Shown here: positions 27,549 to 35,164 of the stretch, piece by piece
How the letters are laid out: every line of letters starts with the position of its first letter
Position numbering within the stretch: position 1 is the first letter of the stretch
From: Paraneptunicella aestuarii
GTDB taxonomy: Bacteria; Pseudomonadota; Gammaproteobacteria; Enterobacterales; Alteromonadaceae
Assembly: GCF_019900845.1 (NCBI RefSeq)
Contig: NZ_CP074570.1
Location: 1,674,001 to 1,738,000 of the forward strand
Length of the DNA: 64,000 nt
Reading direction: 5' to 3'
The notes under the pieces: model-generated
What the model was told of the DNA's origin: nothing
What the model saw: the letters and a program-made list of their open reading frames with translations, nothing else
The model's database searches: none
Position numbers and translations under genes: made by a program

Positions 27549-28625
27549 ATGGGATTTTTTAACCGCTTATCATCTGAACCTGCTGTTGATATCAACCCTT
27601 TGAAGGAACAAATTGCGCTTTTGGAAAATGCAAAAAGGCAGCTGGAAAATGAGGTAAATATTACGAGGTCTGAAAACGATGACACTCGTAGAGAGCTTGA
27701 TTTAGCGGCAGGAATTCGAGATTTGCTGATGGAATCAACGGAAGCCATGAACACGATCCGCGAAACGGTGGCTGATGCCGCTGATATTCTTAGCGAAGAG
27801 CATCATAAGTTAGTCGACCAGGGAACCGACTTTGATAAATGTACTACAGTTCTTTCCGGTATTTCTGAAGCCTTGGCGGGCATCGAGAATCAAGCGAAGG
27901 AAAGCTGCGAGGGAGTGAATAGTCTTCGAGGCTTAACTGAACAAATCACCAACTTTGTCACTATCATTCGGGGTATTTCAGAGCAGACTAATTTGTTGGC
28001 ATTGAATGCTGCTATTGAAGCGGCTCGTGCTGGTGAACAGGGTAGAGGATTTGCGGTAGTGGCTGATGAAGTGCGAGCCTTGGCGCAGCGCACTAATACA
28101 ACCACCGAAGAAATCAGTCGGTTGGTTAATTCCATTGAAAAGGAAATGGTGACGGTTGACCATCGTATCAATGGCATGACAGACAATTGTCACAATGTCT
28201 CGGAGTCTAATCGTGAGGTGCTTTCTACCGTTAAAGAGGTGCTGGATCGTTCTAAAAACTTGTTCCAAATCGTTGAACGCTCTTACAAAGAAAGCTTTGT
28301 GCAAACGGTGAAAATGGATCATGTGGTATGGAAAGCTGATGTTTACCGGATGTTTTTGGGATTGTCTAAAAAGTCCATTAAGGAATTTTCCGATCATACC
28401 CAGTGTCGACTGGGTAAGTGGTATTACAATGGTGAAGGCGCTGAGCTTTATAAAAATACGACCTGCTATCAGCGTTTGGAAGATCCTCACAAGCGTGTTC
28501 ATCAAATGGGAATTGAAGCGCTGAAATGCGATAAACCGGAAGAGGGCATGGTGTTTCTCAAACAAATGGAAGAAGCCAGTATGGAAGTTCTGCGTTGCCT
28601 GGATGAAATGGCGATGAAGTGGTAG
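27549..28625 (+). CDS. Soluble methyl-accepting chemotaxis-like protein with CZB domain
   Basis: A 358-residue protein without membrane segments. It has an N-terminal coiled coil (residues 10-60), a chemoreceptor signalling tip ([41 protein letters not shown], about residues 140-180), and a C-terminal zinc-binding CZB domain with the pattern H258, C near 286 in QCRLGKWYY, and H..H near 314-318 (DPHKRVHQ). CZB receptors such as H. pylori TlpD sense oxidants, zinc or HOCl. The receptor is probably cytoplasmic and couples to CheA/CheW encoded elsewhere. Confidence 0.93.
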   Translation: MGFFNRLSSEPAVDINPLKEQIALLENAKRQLENEVNITRSENDDTRRELDLAAGIRDLLMESTEAMNTIRETVADAADILSEEHHKLVDQGTDFDKCTTVLSGISEALAGIENQAKESCEGVNSLRGLTEQITNFVTIIRGISEQTNLLALNAAIEAARAGEQGRGFAVVADEVRALAQRTNTTTEEISRLVNSIEKEMVTVDHRINGMTDNCHNVSESNREVLSTVKEVLDRSKNLFQIVERSYKESFVQTVKMDHVVWKADVYRMFLGLSKKSIKEFSDHTQCRLGKWYYNGEGAELYKNTTCYQRLEDPHKRVHQMGIEALKCDKPEEGMVFLKQMEEASMEVLRCLDEMAMKW

Positions 28626-28713
28626 CCAGACCAATTTCATTCACGACCTGGTTTTAACTATGTTATTTTTGTCATCGAACTAAACCGCTCTAAGTAAACA
28701 TGGATAACGCGTG

Positions 28714-29178
28714 ATGATAAAAATAACCAAAATGCTTGTTTTAGGCTTGTTACTTGCCTGCTCTTTTCCGAGTCTTGCCGATGATAAAAGCGATTTAAAC
28801 CAGTTGCTTAATGATTTTCTCGACAACAAGGTGGGGGATGATTTCAAAAATCATAATCGGTTCTGGGCAGACGATTTGGTGTATACCAGTTCTGCCGGAA
28901 AGCGTTTTGATAAGTCAGTTATTATTGATGGCATAAAAGAAGAGAAGAAAGTAGGCAAGCGTCCGGATTCAAGTGACAATCCTGATCCCAAATACTGGGC
29001 AGAAGAAACCGATATTCGTTTGTACGGCACAACGGCTATTGTTGCATTTAAGCTTGGGGCTGAATGGCAGGAAGAGGGAACGACTAAAACTCAGTTTTAC
29101 TACAACACGGGAACCTTCCTGAAACGTGATGGTGTGTGGCAGGTGATTGCCTGGCAAGCAACGAAAATTCCTCAATAA
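28714..29178 (+). CDS. Secreted NTF2-like (SnoaL/DUF4440-type) protein
   Basis: A 154-residue protein with a signal peptide (LVLGLLLACSFPSLA, cleavage before DDKSD) and an NTF2-like fold suggested by LLNDFLDNKVGDDFKNHNRFWADDLVYTSSAGKRF and the final GVWQVIAWQATKIP. Proteins of this shape act as small-molecule binding or isomerase-like scaffolds; no catalytic residue can be assigned. The start at 28714 (ATG) is preferred over a GTG one codon upstream. No operon partner is apparent. Confidence 0.8.
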   Translation: MIKITKMLVLGLLLACSFPSLADDKSDLNQLLNDFLDNKVGDDFKNHNRFWADDLVYTSSAGKRFDKSVIIDGIKEEKKVGKRPDSSDNPDPKYWAEETDIRLYGTTAIVAFKLGAEWQEEGTTKTQFYYNTGTFLKRDGVWQVIAWQATKIPQ

Positions 29179-29179
29179 T

Positions 29180-29197
29180 TTAGGTCATAAGACCTAA
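29180..29197 (+). terminator. Possible weak terminator after the NTF2-like gene
   Basis: Hairpin TTAGGTC-ATAA-GACCTAA beginning just after the stop codon, followed by TACTTTTA. The T run is short, so the call is tentative. Confidence 0.4.
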
Positions 29198-29410
29198 TAC
29201 TTTTAGCGAAAGTTAATCTTGTCGTCATGCTGACGCAGGTCCGCATCTCTTAACATGTTGCCATTCATGCTTGTCGGCAATCTCACTCAACAAGTCCTTG
29301 TTTAATATAAGATCACCCTTGCATATGACGTGTTTTCTGTTGCCTGTTATTCTTACCCACGCTATCTTTAGGCTTTCCACACATAGACTTTCCACACAAT
29401 AAGCTGGTTG

Positions 29411-30472
29411 ATGCACATGAACGATTCTGATGATGACAACAATCAACCTTCGCGCAAGCGAGCGTATGCTGTGTTTGAACCGCCCGGTTCAAAAGAGAGT
29501 GGCAAGCCCAAACGAGGCATGCATACCACTATGATGGGGCAGGGGGTTGATGCCAAGCATTCCCAGATGAAAGGTCCCAAAACCATGAGTGAAGTGCTGG
29601 CACAGCATATTGGTCAGAATCAAAAGCAACGCAAGCATATCTCCGAACAGATTGGTCGAGTGAAACAAGGCCACAATAAGCGTATGGATGGTAATGACAC
29701 TGAATTTAAGCGATCAGTGAATTTGCTCGATAGCCACCAAAAAAAACTAGGCAAAGGTGGTAAAAAAGGCATGGAAGGACTGAATAAATTAAAAGGAGCA
29801 CAAGAGGCTTTTACTGCCGCCAAAGGGGTGCGTTCAGCGTTAGCTCCGTTTTTAGATAATGCCGATCATAAACAGAAAAACACCACTGAAGAGCAGCGCA
29901 AAGCCTTTGCTGATGCCATGAAACCCATGTTTGGCGCGCTAAAACAGTTTGGCGCAAAAGATCTGGGTAAGGACAACGGTCGTACCAAGATTGATCCAAG
30001 ATCGGGCAAGGAAATTCCTGACAATCCAAGAGCCGATGCCATGCGTTCTTTTGTAAATAATTTGGTAAATGACAAATCATTCAAAAGTATTGTTCCTTCT
30101 AAAGAGCAGCAGGAAGCCTCGAAGATCAAGGTGGAAACGACCGAAGGCAAAGATGGTAAAAAGCAGTATTCATTTTCCATGCAATCCACTCAGCCCAAAG
30201 ATCCAATGAAGGGGCTTCAATCCCTAATGAATATTGGCAATATGGCAAATAAAGCCATGAATACTGAGGCAATGGGTGTGAGCAAGAGCGATGCGAAGCA
30301 GCGCCAAAAGCAGATGCAAAATCTGGATAAACAGTTCGATAAAATGAAAGGGCTGAATATGTTTGCGCATCTGGACAAGCGTCAGCCTGTTAAAGTGGAG
30401 GTTAAGCCCCCCGAAGTGACTAAAACGCCAGATGCAGGCAAGGCGAAATCGGGTGGTTCGAGTGGGGAATGA
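29411..30472 (+). CDS. Basic, probably disordered protein of unknown family
   Basis: A 353-residue protein from the ATG at 29411 (an ATG two codons later is equally possible; no strong ribosome site is seen). It is rich in Lys, Gln, Gly, Met and Asp, has no signal peptide or membrane segment, and contains Lys-rich helices (KQGHNKRMDGNDTEFK, HQKKLGKGGKKGM) and a long low-hydrophobicity tail ending GKAKSGGSSGE. I do not recognise a domain. A 15-bp-period repeat of CTTTCCACACA (29373 and 29388) precedes it. It overlaps the MATE gene by up to 41 bases, so the two may be cotranscribed. Role unknown; possibly a cargo, scaffold or effector. Confidence 0.7.
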   Translation: MHMNDSDDDNNQPSRKRAYAVFEPPGSKESGKPKRGMHTTMMGQGVDAKHSQMKGPKTMSEVLAQHIGQNQKQRKHISEQIGRVKQGHNKRMDGNDTEFKRSVNLLDSHQKKLGKGGKKGMEGLNKLKGAQEAFTAAKGVRSALAPFLDNADHKQKNTTEEQRKAFADAMKPMFGALKQFGAKDLGKDNGRTKIDPRSGKEIPDNPRADAMRSFVNNLVNDKSFKSIVPSKEQQEASKIKVETTEGKDGKKQYSFSMQSTQPKDPMKGLQSLMNIGNMANKAMNTEAMGVSKSDAKQRQKQMQNLDKQFDKMKGLNMFAHLDKRQPVKVEVKPPEVTKTPDAGKAKSGGSSGE

Positions 30473-31820
30473 TTCTAATTCTTCCGTTAACCTGAATTTG
30501 TGGTCTTTAGCATGGCCAATTGGCCTTGAAATGCTATTGATCTATTCCATTGGTTTTATCGATGTTTTCTTTTTAAGTTTGGTGTCGATGGAAGCCGCCG
30601 CAGCATTTGGTGCCATTCAGGCGGTGATGGCGGTCATCATCATGTTGTTTAAGCAGATGGCTCAAGGTGGTGGTAGTGTCGCTGCACAGTTTCTTGGTGC
30701 TAGAAATAAAGATCAGGCTAATCATACTTTTACTGCGATTTTAATTATTAACACCTTGCTTGGCGTTGTTGTCGCTTTGGGGGTTTATCTGGTGCATCCT
30801 TTTGTGGGTGGTTGGCTGGGTGCTTCCGACGAGATTAGCACTCACATCAGCACGTATCTTTCGATTGTTGGCCCCGCGCTGTTCTTCATGGCGGTGCGAT
30901 TTGGTTATTCCGCTATTGCGGCATCATTGGGGAAAACGCGCTGGAATCTGGCTTCTTCTATCGTCTCCAATATCGTAAATGTGGTGTTGAATACTCTGCT
31001 TGTTGTTGGATTATTTGGCTTTCCAGAGTTGGGTGTTCAAGGTGTGGCGATTGCTACAGCCGTGGCTTATTTTGTGTACTTGCTGGTGTTGATGTTTAAC
31101 GTACACCGAAATTCTGATTATCGCTTTTCTCTGTCTGGTGACGTCTGGATGCAATTCAAAAAGCGTTTGCGCCCAATTATGCGTATTGCCATACCATCAA
31201 CGATGGAGCCAATACTGTTTAACGGGTTTCAGCTTGTACTGACGATTTTAGTCATTGAAATCGGTGATTTGGCTCTGGCTGCGCGTACCTTTGTATTACA
31301 GATATCGACGTTTATTTTGCTGTGGTCATTCTCTATTGCGCAGGCTAATCAGATTATTACCGCGCATCATGTTGGTAACGAACGGTTTGATTTAGCTGAT
31401 CAGGGCTTAAAGCGAAATACGGTGATTGGCGTTGTTGGTTCGATTGCCGTGACGCTCATTGTGATTGTTTTTTCTGAACCGATTCTTGGTATTTTCACCG
31501 GTGATGCTGACGTTATTAAGCTATGTACTGCACTTTTCTTTCTGGGGTTGATTATGGAGCCATCGCGTTCAGTAAATATGATCGTGGTGTTTTCTCTTGG
31601 TGCCTCGGGCGATGCTATGTTTTCGGCCAAGTTAGGGCTGATTGCAAGTTGGTTTTTTGCTTTGCCTTTGGCTTATTTCCTTGGAATTCATCTTGGTTAT
31701 GGCCTTATTGGTATCTGGGTCGCCATGATTTTGGAAGAGGCGTTACGAGCCTGCCTGAATTATATTCGTTGGACTCGCGCCCATTGGCAGAATTGTGGCG
31801 TGATTTCCTCGATAACATAG
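30432..31820 (+). CDS. MATE-family efflux transporter
   Basis: A membrane protein of up to 462 residues with about 12 helices and the two-halves arrangement of MATE exporters (LAWPIGLEMLLIYSIGFIDVFFLS in the first half, IAIPSTMEPILFNGFQLVLTI in the second). MATE proteins extrude cationic drugs, polyketides or peptides using sodium or proton gradients. The ATG at 30432 lies inside the upstream gene and lacks a clear ribosome site; GTG codons at 30453 and 30462 are alternative starts, so the first ten residues are uncertain. The flanking genes suggest a dedicated substrate, but this is inference. Confidence 0.9.
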   Translation: MQARRNRVVRVGNDSNSSVNLNLWSLAWPIGLEMLLIYSIGFIDVFFLSLVSMEAAAAFGAIQAVMAVIIMLFKQMAQGGGSVAAQFLGARNKDQANHTFTAILIINTLLGVVVALGVYLVHPFVGGWLGASDEISTHISTYLSIVGPALFFMAVRFGYSAIAASLGKTRWNLASSIVSNIVNVVLNTLLVVGLFGFPELGVQGVAIATAVAYFVYLLVLMFNVHRNSDYRFSLSGDVWMQFKKRLRPIMRIAIPSTMEPILFNGFQLVLTILVIEIGDLALAARTFVLQISTFILLWSFSIAQANQIITAHHVGNERFDLADQGLKRNTVIGVVGSIAVTLIVIVFSEPILGIFTGDADVIKLCTALFFLGLIMEPSRSVNMIVVFSLGASGDAMFSAKLGLIASWFFALPLAYFLGIHLGYGLIGIWVAMILEEALRACLNYIRWTRAHWQNCGVISSIT

Positions 31821-31899
31821 TGTTTATCAATTACTTAGAGCTCCTCCTTGACATGGGGCACGTCAATTACCTTTTTTCAATGATATAAGGTTAGCTGCA

Positions 31900-32823
31900 A
31901 TGGATATTAGCATTATCATTCCCACCTACAATCGAAGTACATTGTTGCAAGCGACGCTACAAACGTTAGCTCAGCAGACGCTTTCCAAGTCTTGTTATGA
32001 GGTGATTGTTGCCGACGACGGTTCTTCTGACAATACGCGGGAAGTTGTTGAAGCATTCAGCGACAGGTTATCGATTCAATACTGTTTTCAGGACGATTTG
32101 GGCTTTCGCGCTGCGGCTGCGCGTAATATGGGTATTAAGCGAGCGAATGCGCCGATATGTGTGTTTTTGGATACCGGAATGCTGGTGGCTCCCAATTTTG
32201 TTGAGGCGCATCTGCAAGCACATCAAAAGCAACCGGGTGCAACGGCTGTGGTGGGGTATGCTTACGGTTTTGGTGTTGAAGAGCAAGACAGGCAACAGCT
32301 CATTGATAGTATCGACATCAGGAACATGAAAGCAACTATTGAGTCGCTCAAATCCAAAGGCGTACTGTCTGATATTCGGGAATCGAAATTTTATCAGCTT
32401 TATGGAGATGACCTGTCTGAACAACCCGCGCCCTGGGTGTTGTACTGGACATGTAATGTGTCTTTCAGTACCGATGCATTAAGAAGCATTCAAGGATTTG
32501 ATGAAGAGTTTCGTTCCTGGGGACTGGAAGACATTGAGTTAGCGTATCGTCTTTTTTTATCCGGCGCGACCTTTGTTTTGGCGCGAGAAGCCGAGGCGGT
32601 GCATTACCCTCATGAACGCAATGATACAGAAAACGAGCGAACAGACTTTGAAAATAAGCAGTATTTTCATCGCAAGTACCATAATCAGGTTAGCGAACTA
32701 CTGCTTTTGACTCGTTACAATCTCAGGGTGAATGGCATGTTGCTGCATCTGGAAAACAGAATGGATTGCAGTGAGCTTTTTGCCGATGAGCCGGAGGTGG
32801 TCGCCAGACTTTCCCTGGATTGA
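31900..32823 (+). CDS. Family 2 glycosyltransferase with GT7-like C-terminal region
   Basis: A 307-residue GT-A fold enzyme. It begins with IIIPTYNRSTLLQATLQTL and VIVADDGSSDNTREVV (D39/D40), then FRAAAARNMGIKRA. The expected DxD position reads DTGML (D91-T-G93), so the second acidic residue is replaced. FRSWGLEDIELAYRLFLSG resembles the Glyco_transf_7C element (WGxED) of polypeptide GalNAc-transferases and chondroitin synthases. Acceptor and sugar are unknown. It follows the MATE gene by 79 bases and is convergent with the diguanylate cyclase gene. Confidence 0.88.
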   Translation: MDISIIIPTYNRSTLLQATLQTLAQQTLSKSCYEVIVADDGSSDNTREVVEAFSDRLSIQYCFQDDLGFRAAAARNMGIKRANAPICVFLDTGMLVAPNFVEAHLQAHQKQPGATAVVGYAYGFGVEEQDRQQLIDSIDIRNMKATIESLKSKGVLSDIRESKFYQLYGDDLSEQPAPWVLYWTCNVSFSTDALRSIQGFDEEFRSWGLEDIELAYRLFLSGATFVLAREAEAVHYPHERNDTENERTDFENKQYFHRKYHNQVSELLLLTRYNLRVNGMLLHLENRMDCSELFADEPEVVARLSLD

Positions 32824-32850
32824 ACTATTAGAACTATTAATAGATTGCAA

Positions 32851-34962
32851 TCAATCCTGACTAAAGCGCTGGCTGGCTGTGTTTGTTTTGTGAGACAGGC
32901 TGTCTGCAAGCAATAGCTTTTCAAATTTCGCGGCGCTTAAAGGCTTGCTGAACAAGTAGCCTTGCAGCATTTCACAGCCAAACTCGCTGAGCACTGCCAA
33001 TTGAGCTTCTGATTCTACGCCTTCTGCTACCACTTCCAGGCCAAGGTTATGGGCGATATTGATAATGGCTTCAACCATGTTTTTATCGGTATGGTTTTTA
33101 TCAATGTCTTCAATAAAGGCTTTGTCGATTTTCAGTGTGGTTATTGGGAAGCGTTTCAGGTAAGCCAGCGAAGAATAACCGGTTCCAAAGTCATCAAGGG
33201 CTAATTGAATGCCTTGAGCTCGTAGTGCCAACATCACGTTCAGCGCGTCTTCCGGGCTTTCCATCAAGGTGCCTTCGGTAATTTCACATTCCAGATGTTC
33301 TGGTGCCAGTCCGGTTTTATCCAGAATATTACGTACCTGAATGGCAAAGTCGGATTGTTTGAATTGTAATGCGGCGATGTTAATGGCAACTTTGCCTTTT
33401 AGTAAGCCTTTCGACACCCAACGAGCAGTATCTGCACAGGCCATTTGCAGCACTTTCTCGCCTATTTCCAGAATCTGTCCGGTTTCTTCTGCCATAGGGA
33501 TAAATTCGGCTGGGCTAACCAGACCATTTTCCGGATGTTCGAAGCGTACCAAGGCTTCCATACCACATAGCTGGCCGGTTTTTACGTCAACTTTGGGTTG
33601 ATAATAAACGCGGAATAGTTCGTGTTGTAGGCCGTAGCGGATCAGGTTTTCAGTATGTAACTGATTAACAACATCTTGATTTAACTGTTCCTGGAAGAAC
33701 TGATAGCGGTTTCCGCCCAGATTTTTGGCGAAGTACATGGCGGTATCCGCATTTTTAAGAATCTCTTGTGGTGACTTGCCGTCTGTTGGATAAAAGGCAA
33801 TACCGATACTGGCTTTCACCACGAACTCCTGACCATAAACATGGTAGGGCTGCGCCAGTTTATCCAGAACCGATTGTGCGAAGTGCGACAAGCGATGAAA
33901 TTCAGGTTTGCCTTCTATGATGATGGCAAATTCATCACCGCCCAAACGAAACGCAATCATGTTTTTGCGTATAAGGTTTTCCAGGCGACTAACCACCTGT
34001 TGTAAAAGCTGGTCGCCCGCCGTGTGGCCTACTGTGTCGTTGATTTTCTTAAAATTGTCCAGGTCAAAGCATAGCAATGCATGTGGTGCGCGGGTGCGGA
34101 TCAGGTATTGCTGATAAGAATGAAAATAGGAACGGTTAGGCAGTTGCGTTAATGAGTCAACATTGGCTAATTTTAACAGTTCTTTCTCGGTATTCTTTTG
34201 CTCCGTAATATCAGAAAACACACCTACGAAATGGCTGGTTTTATTGCTGTCGCCCACAATCGCGTCAATACGCAAGTTGATGGTCGATGTTTTTCCGTCG
34301 GCAGTAATGGTATCGAGTTCTCCTGACCAATGACGATGATTGGACAGGCTATTTTTTACTTCGACTTCAAAGTGTTTCGGATACTGCTTGAATTGCAATG
34401 GGGAGTTGATGACGTCGAAATGAGATTCGCCGGTGAATTTTAAATAGGCGTTGTTAACATAGACGATTTGGTAGTCGTTGTCGGCAATGAAAATACCATC
34501 GGATGTATTGTTTACGGCTTGCTGTAATAAATTGAAATTTTCTTTGGTATGTAGTGCTTGAAGTTGTTCACTCAGAGAGAAAGTTTCATGGTGTTCGCTT
34601 GGAGCTATGCGCAATTGAACGTCATGGCTTTCTGCAAGGCTCAGATGAGCCAGTGATGGTTTTGTTTCTTTATTAATTTCTCGCGCTTTGAATTTCTTAT
34701 GCTCTTTTTTCTTCTTCGTGGAGCGTCGGGATGATTGTTGAATAAACAATACGGACGACAACACGATCAGGACACATAACAGTCCAATGGTTGTCCACAG
34801 AAAAGGATTGCTTGCGGTTAATCCGGCGTCGCTAAATGAATGCGATTCTTGCGCGCTCACTGTCAGCGATAACATGGTTAAAAATAGCCCTGTTAACTTA
34901 CCTGTTGCACAGTAGTTCTTTATTTGGCTTATTTGTTGGCGAGTTTTTTGAACGAGGGACAT
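32851..34962 (-). CDS. PAS-GGDEF-EAL cyclic-di-GMP protein
   Basis: A 703-residue membrane signalling protein. Two N-terminal hydrophobic segments (near residues 21-40 and 55-75) flank a short periplasmic loop. A PAS domain (NTSDGIFIADNDYQIVYVN), a GGDEF domain with the intact RLGGDEFAII motif, and an EAL domain with GMEALVRFEH, ECEITEG and DDFGTGYSSL follow. Both catalytic motifs are intact, so it may make or degrade cyclic-di-GMP. The open frame extends 30 codons further upstream (to 35052) but that part has no family similarity; the ATG at 34962 is preferred. Confidence 0.94.
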   Translation of the reverse strand: MSLVQKTRQQISQIKNYCATGKLTGLFLTMLSLTVSAQESHSFSDAGLTASNPFLWTTIGLLCVLIVLSSVLFIQQSSRRSTKKKKEHKKFKAREINKETKPSLAHLSLAESHDVQLRIAPSEHHETFSLSEQLQALHTKENFNLLQQAVNNTSDGIFIADNDYQIVYVNNAYLKFTGESHFDVINSPLQFKQYPKHFEVEVKNSLSNHRHWSGELDTITADGKTSTINLRIDAIVGDSNKTSHFVGVFSDITEQKNTEKELLKLANVDSLTQLPNRSYFHSYQQYLIRTRAPHALLCFDLDNFKKINDTVGHTAGDQLLQQVVSRLENLIRKNMIAFRLGGDEFAIIIEGKPEFHRLSHFAQSVLDKLAQPYHVYGQEFVVKASIGIAFYPTDGKSPQEILKNADTAMYFAKNLGGNRYQFFQEQLNQDVVNQLHTENLIRYGLQHELFRVYYQPKVDVKTGQLCGMEALVRFEHPENGLVSPAEFIPMAEETGQILEIGEKVLQMACADTARWVSKGLLKGKVAINIAALQFKQSDFAIQVRNILDKTGLAPEHLECEITEGTLMESPEDALNVMLALRAQGIQLALDDFGTGYSSLAYLKRFPITTLKIDKAFIEDIDKNHTDKNMVEAIINIAHNLGLEVVAEGVESEAQLAVLSEFGCEMLQGYLFSKPLSAAKFEKLLLADSLSHKTNTASQRFSQD

Positions 34963-35164
34963 CTTTATTATTATTACTTCTTTGCAATTGACTATATACA
35001 GCACATGGGCCAATTTTGAGTCATCATACCAGATGTCTTTTCGATAGCACAATTTCTACCTGCATTGTTTAATTTTTAATTGTGTAAGCTGTTCACTACG
35101 CGAACAATTTAACAATGTATAGCATTGTAGAAAGTTGGATTTATCTTATTGTTTTACAATCGTT

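Noticed and set aside
34963..35052. 30-codon N-terminal extension of the PAS-GGDEF-EAL protein
   Set aside because: The residues are not signal-like or conserved, and MSLVQKTRQ directly precedes the first membrane segment.
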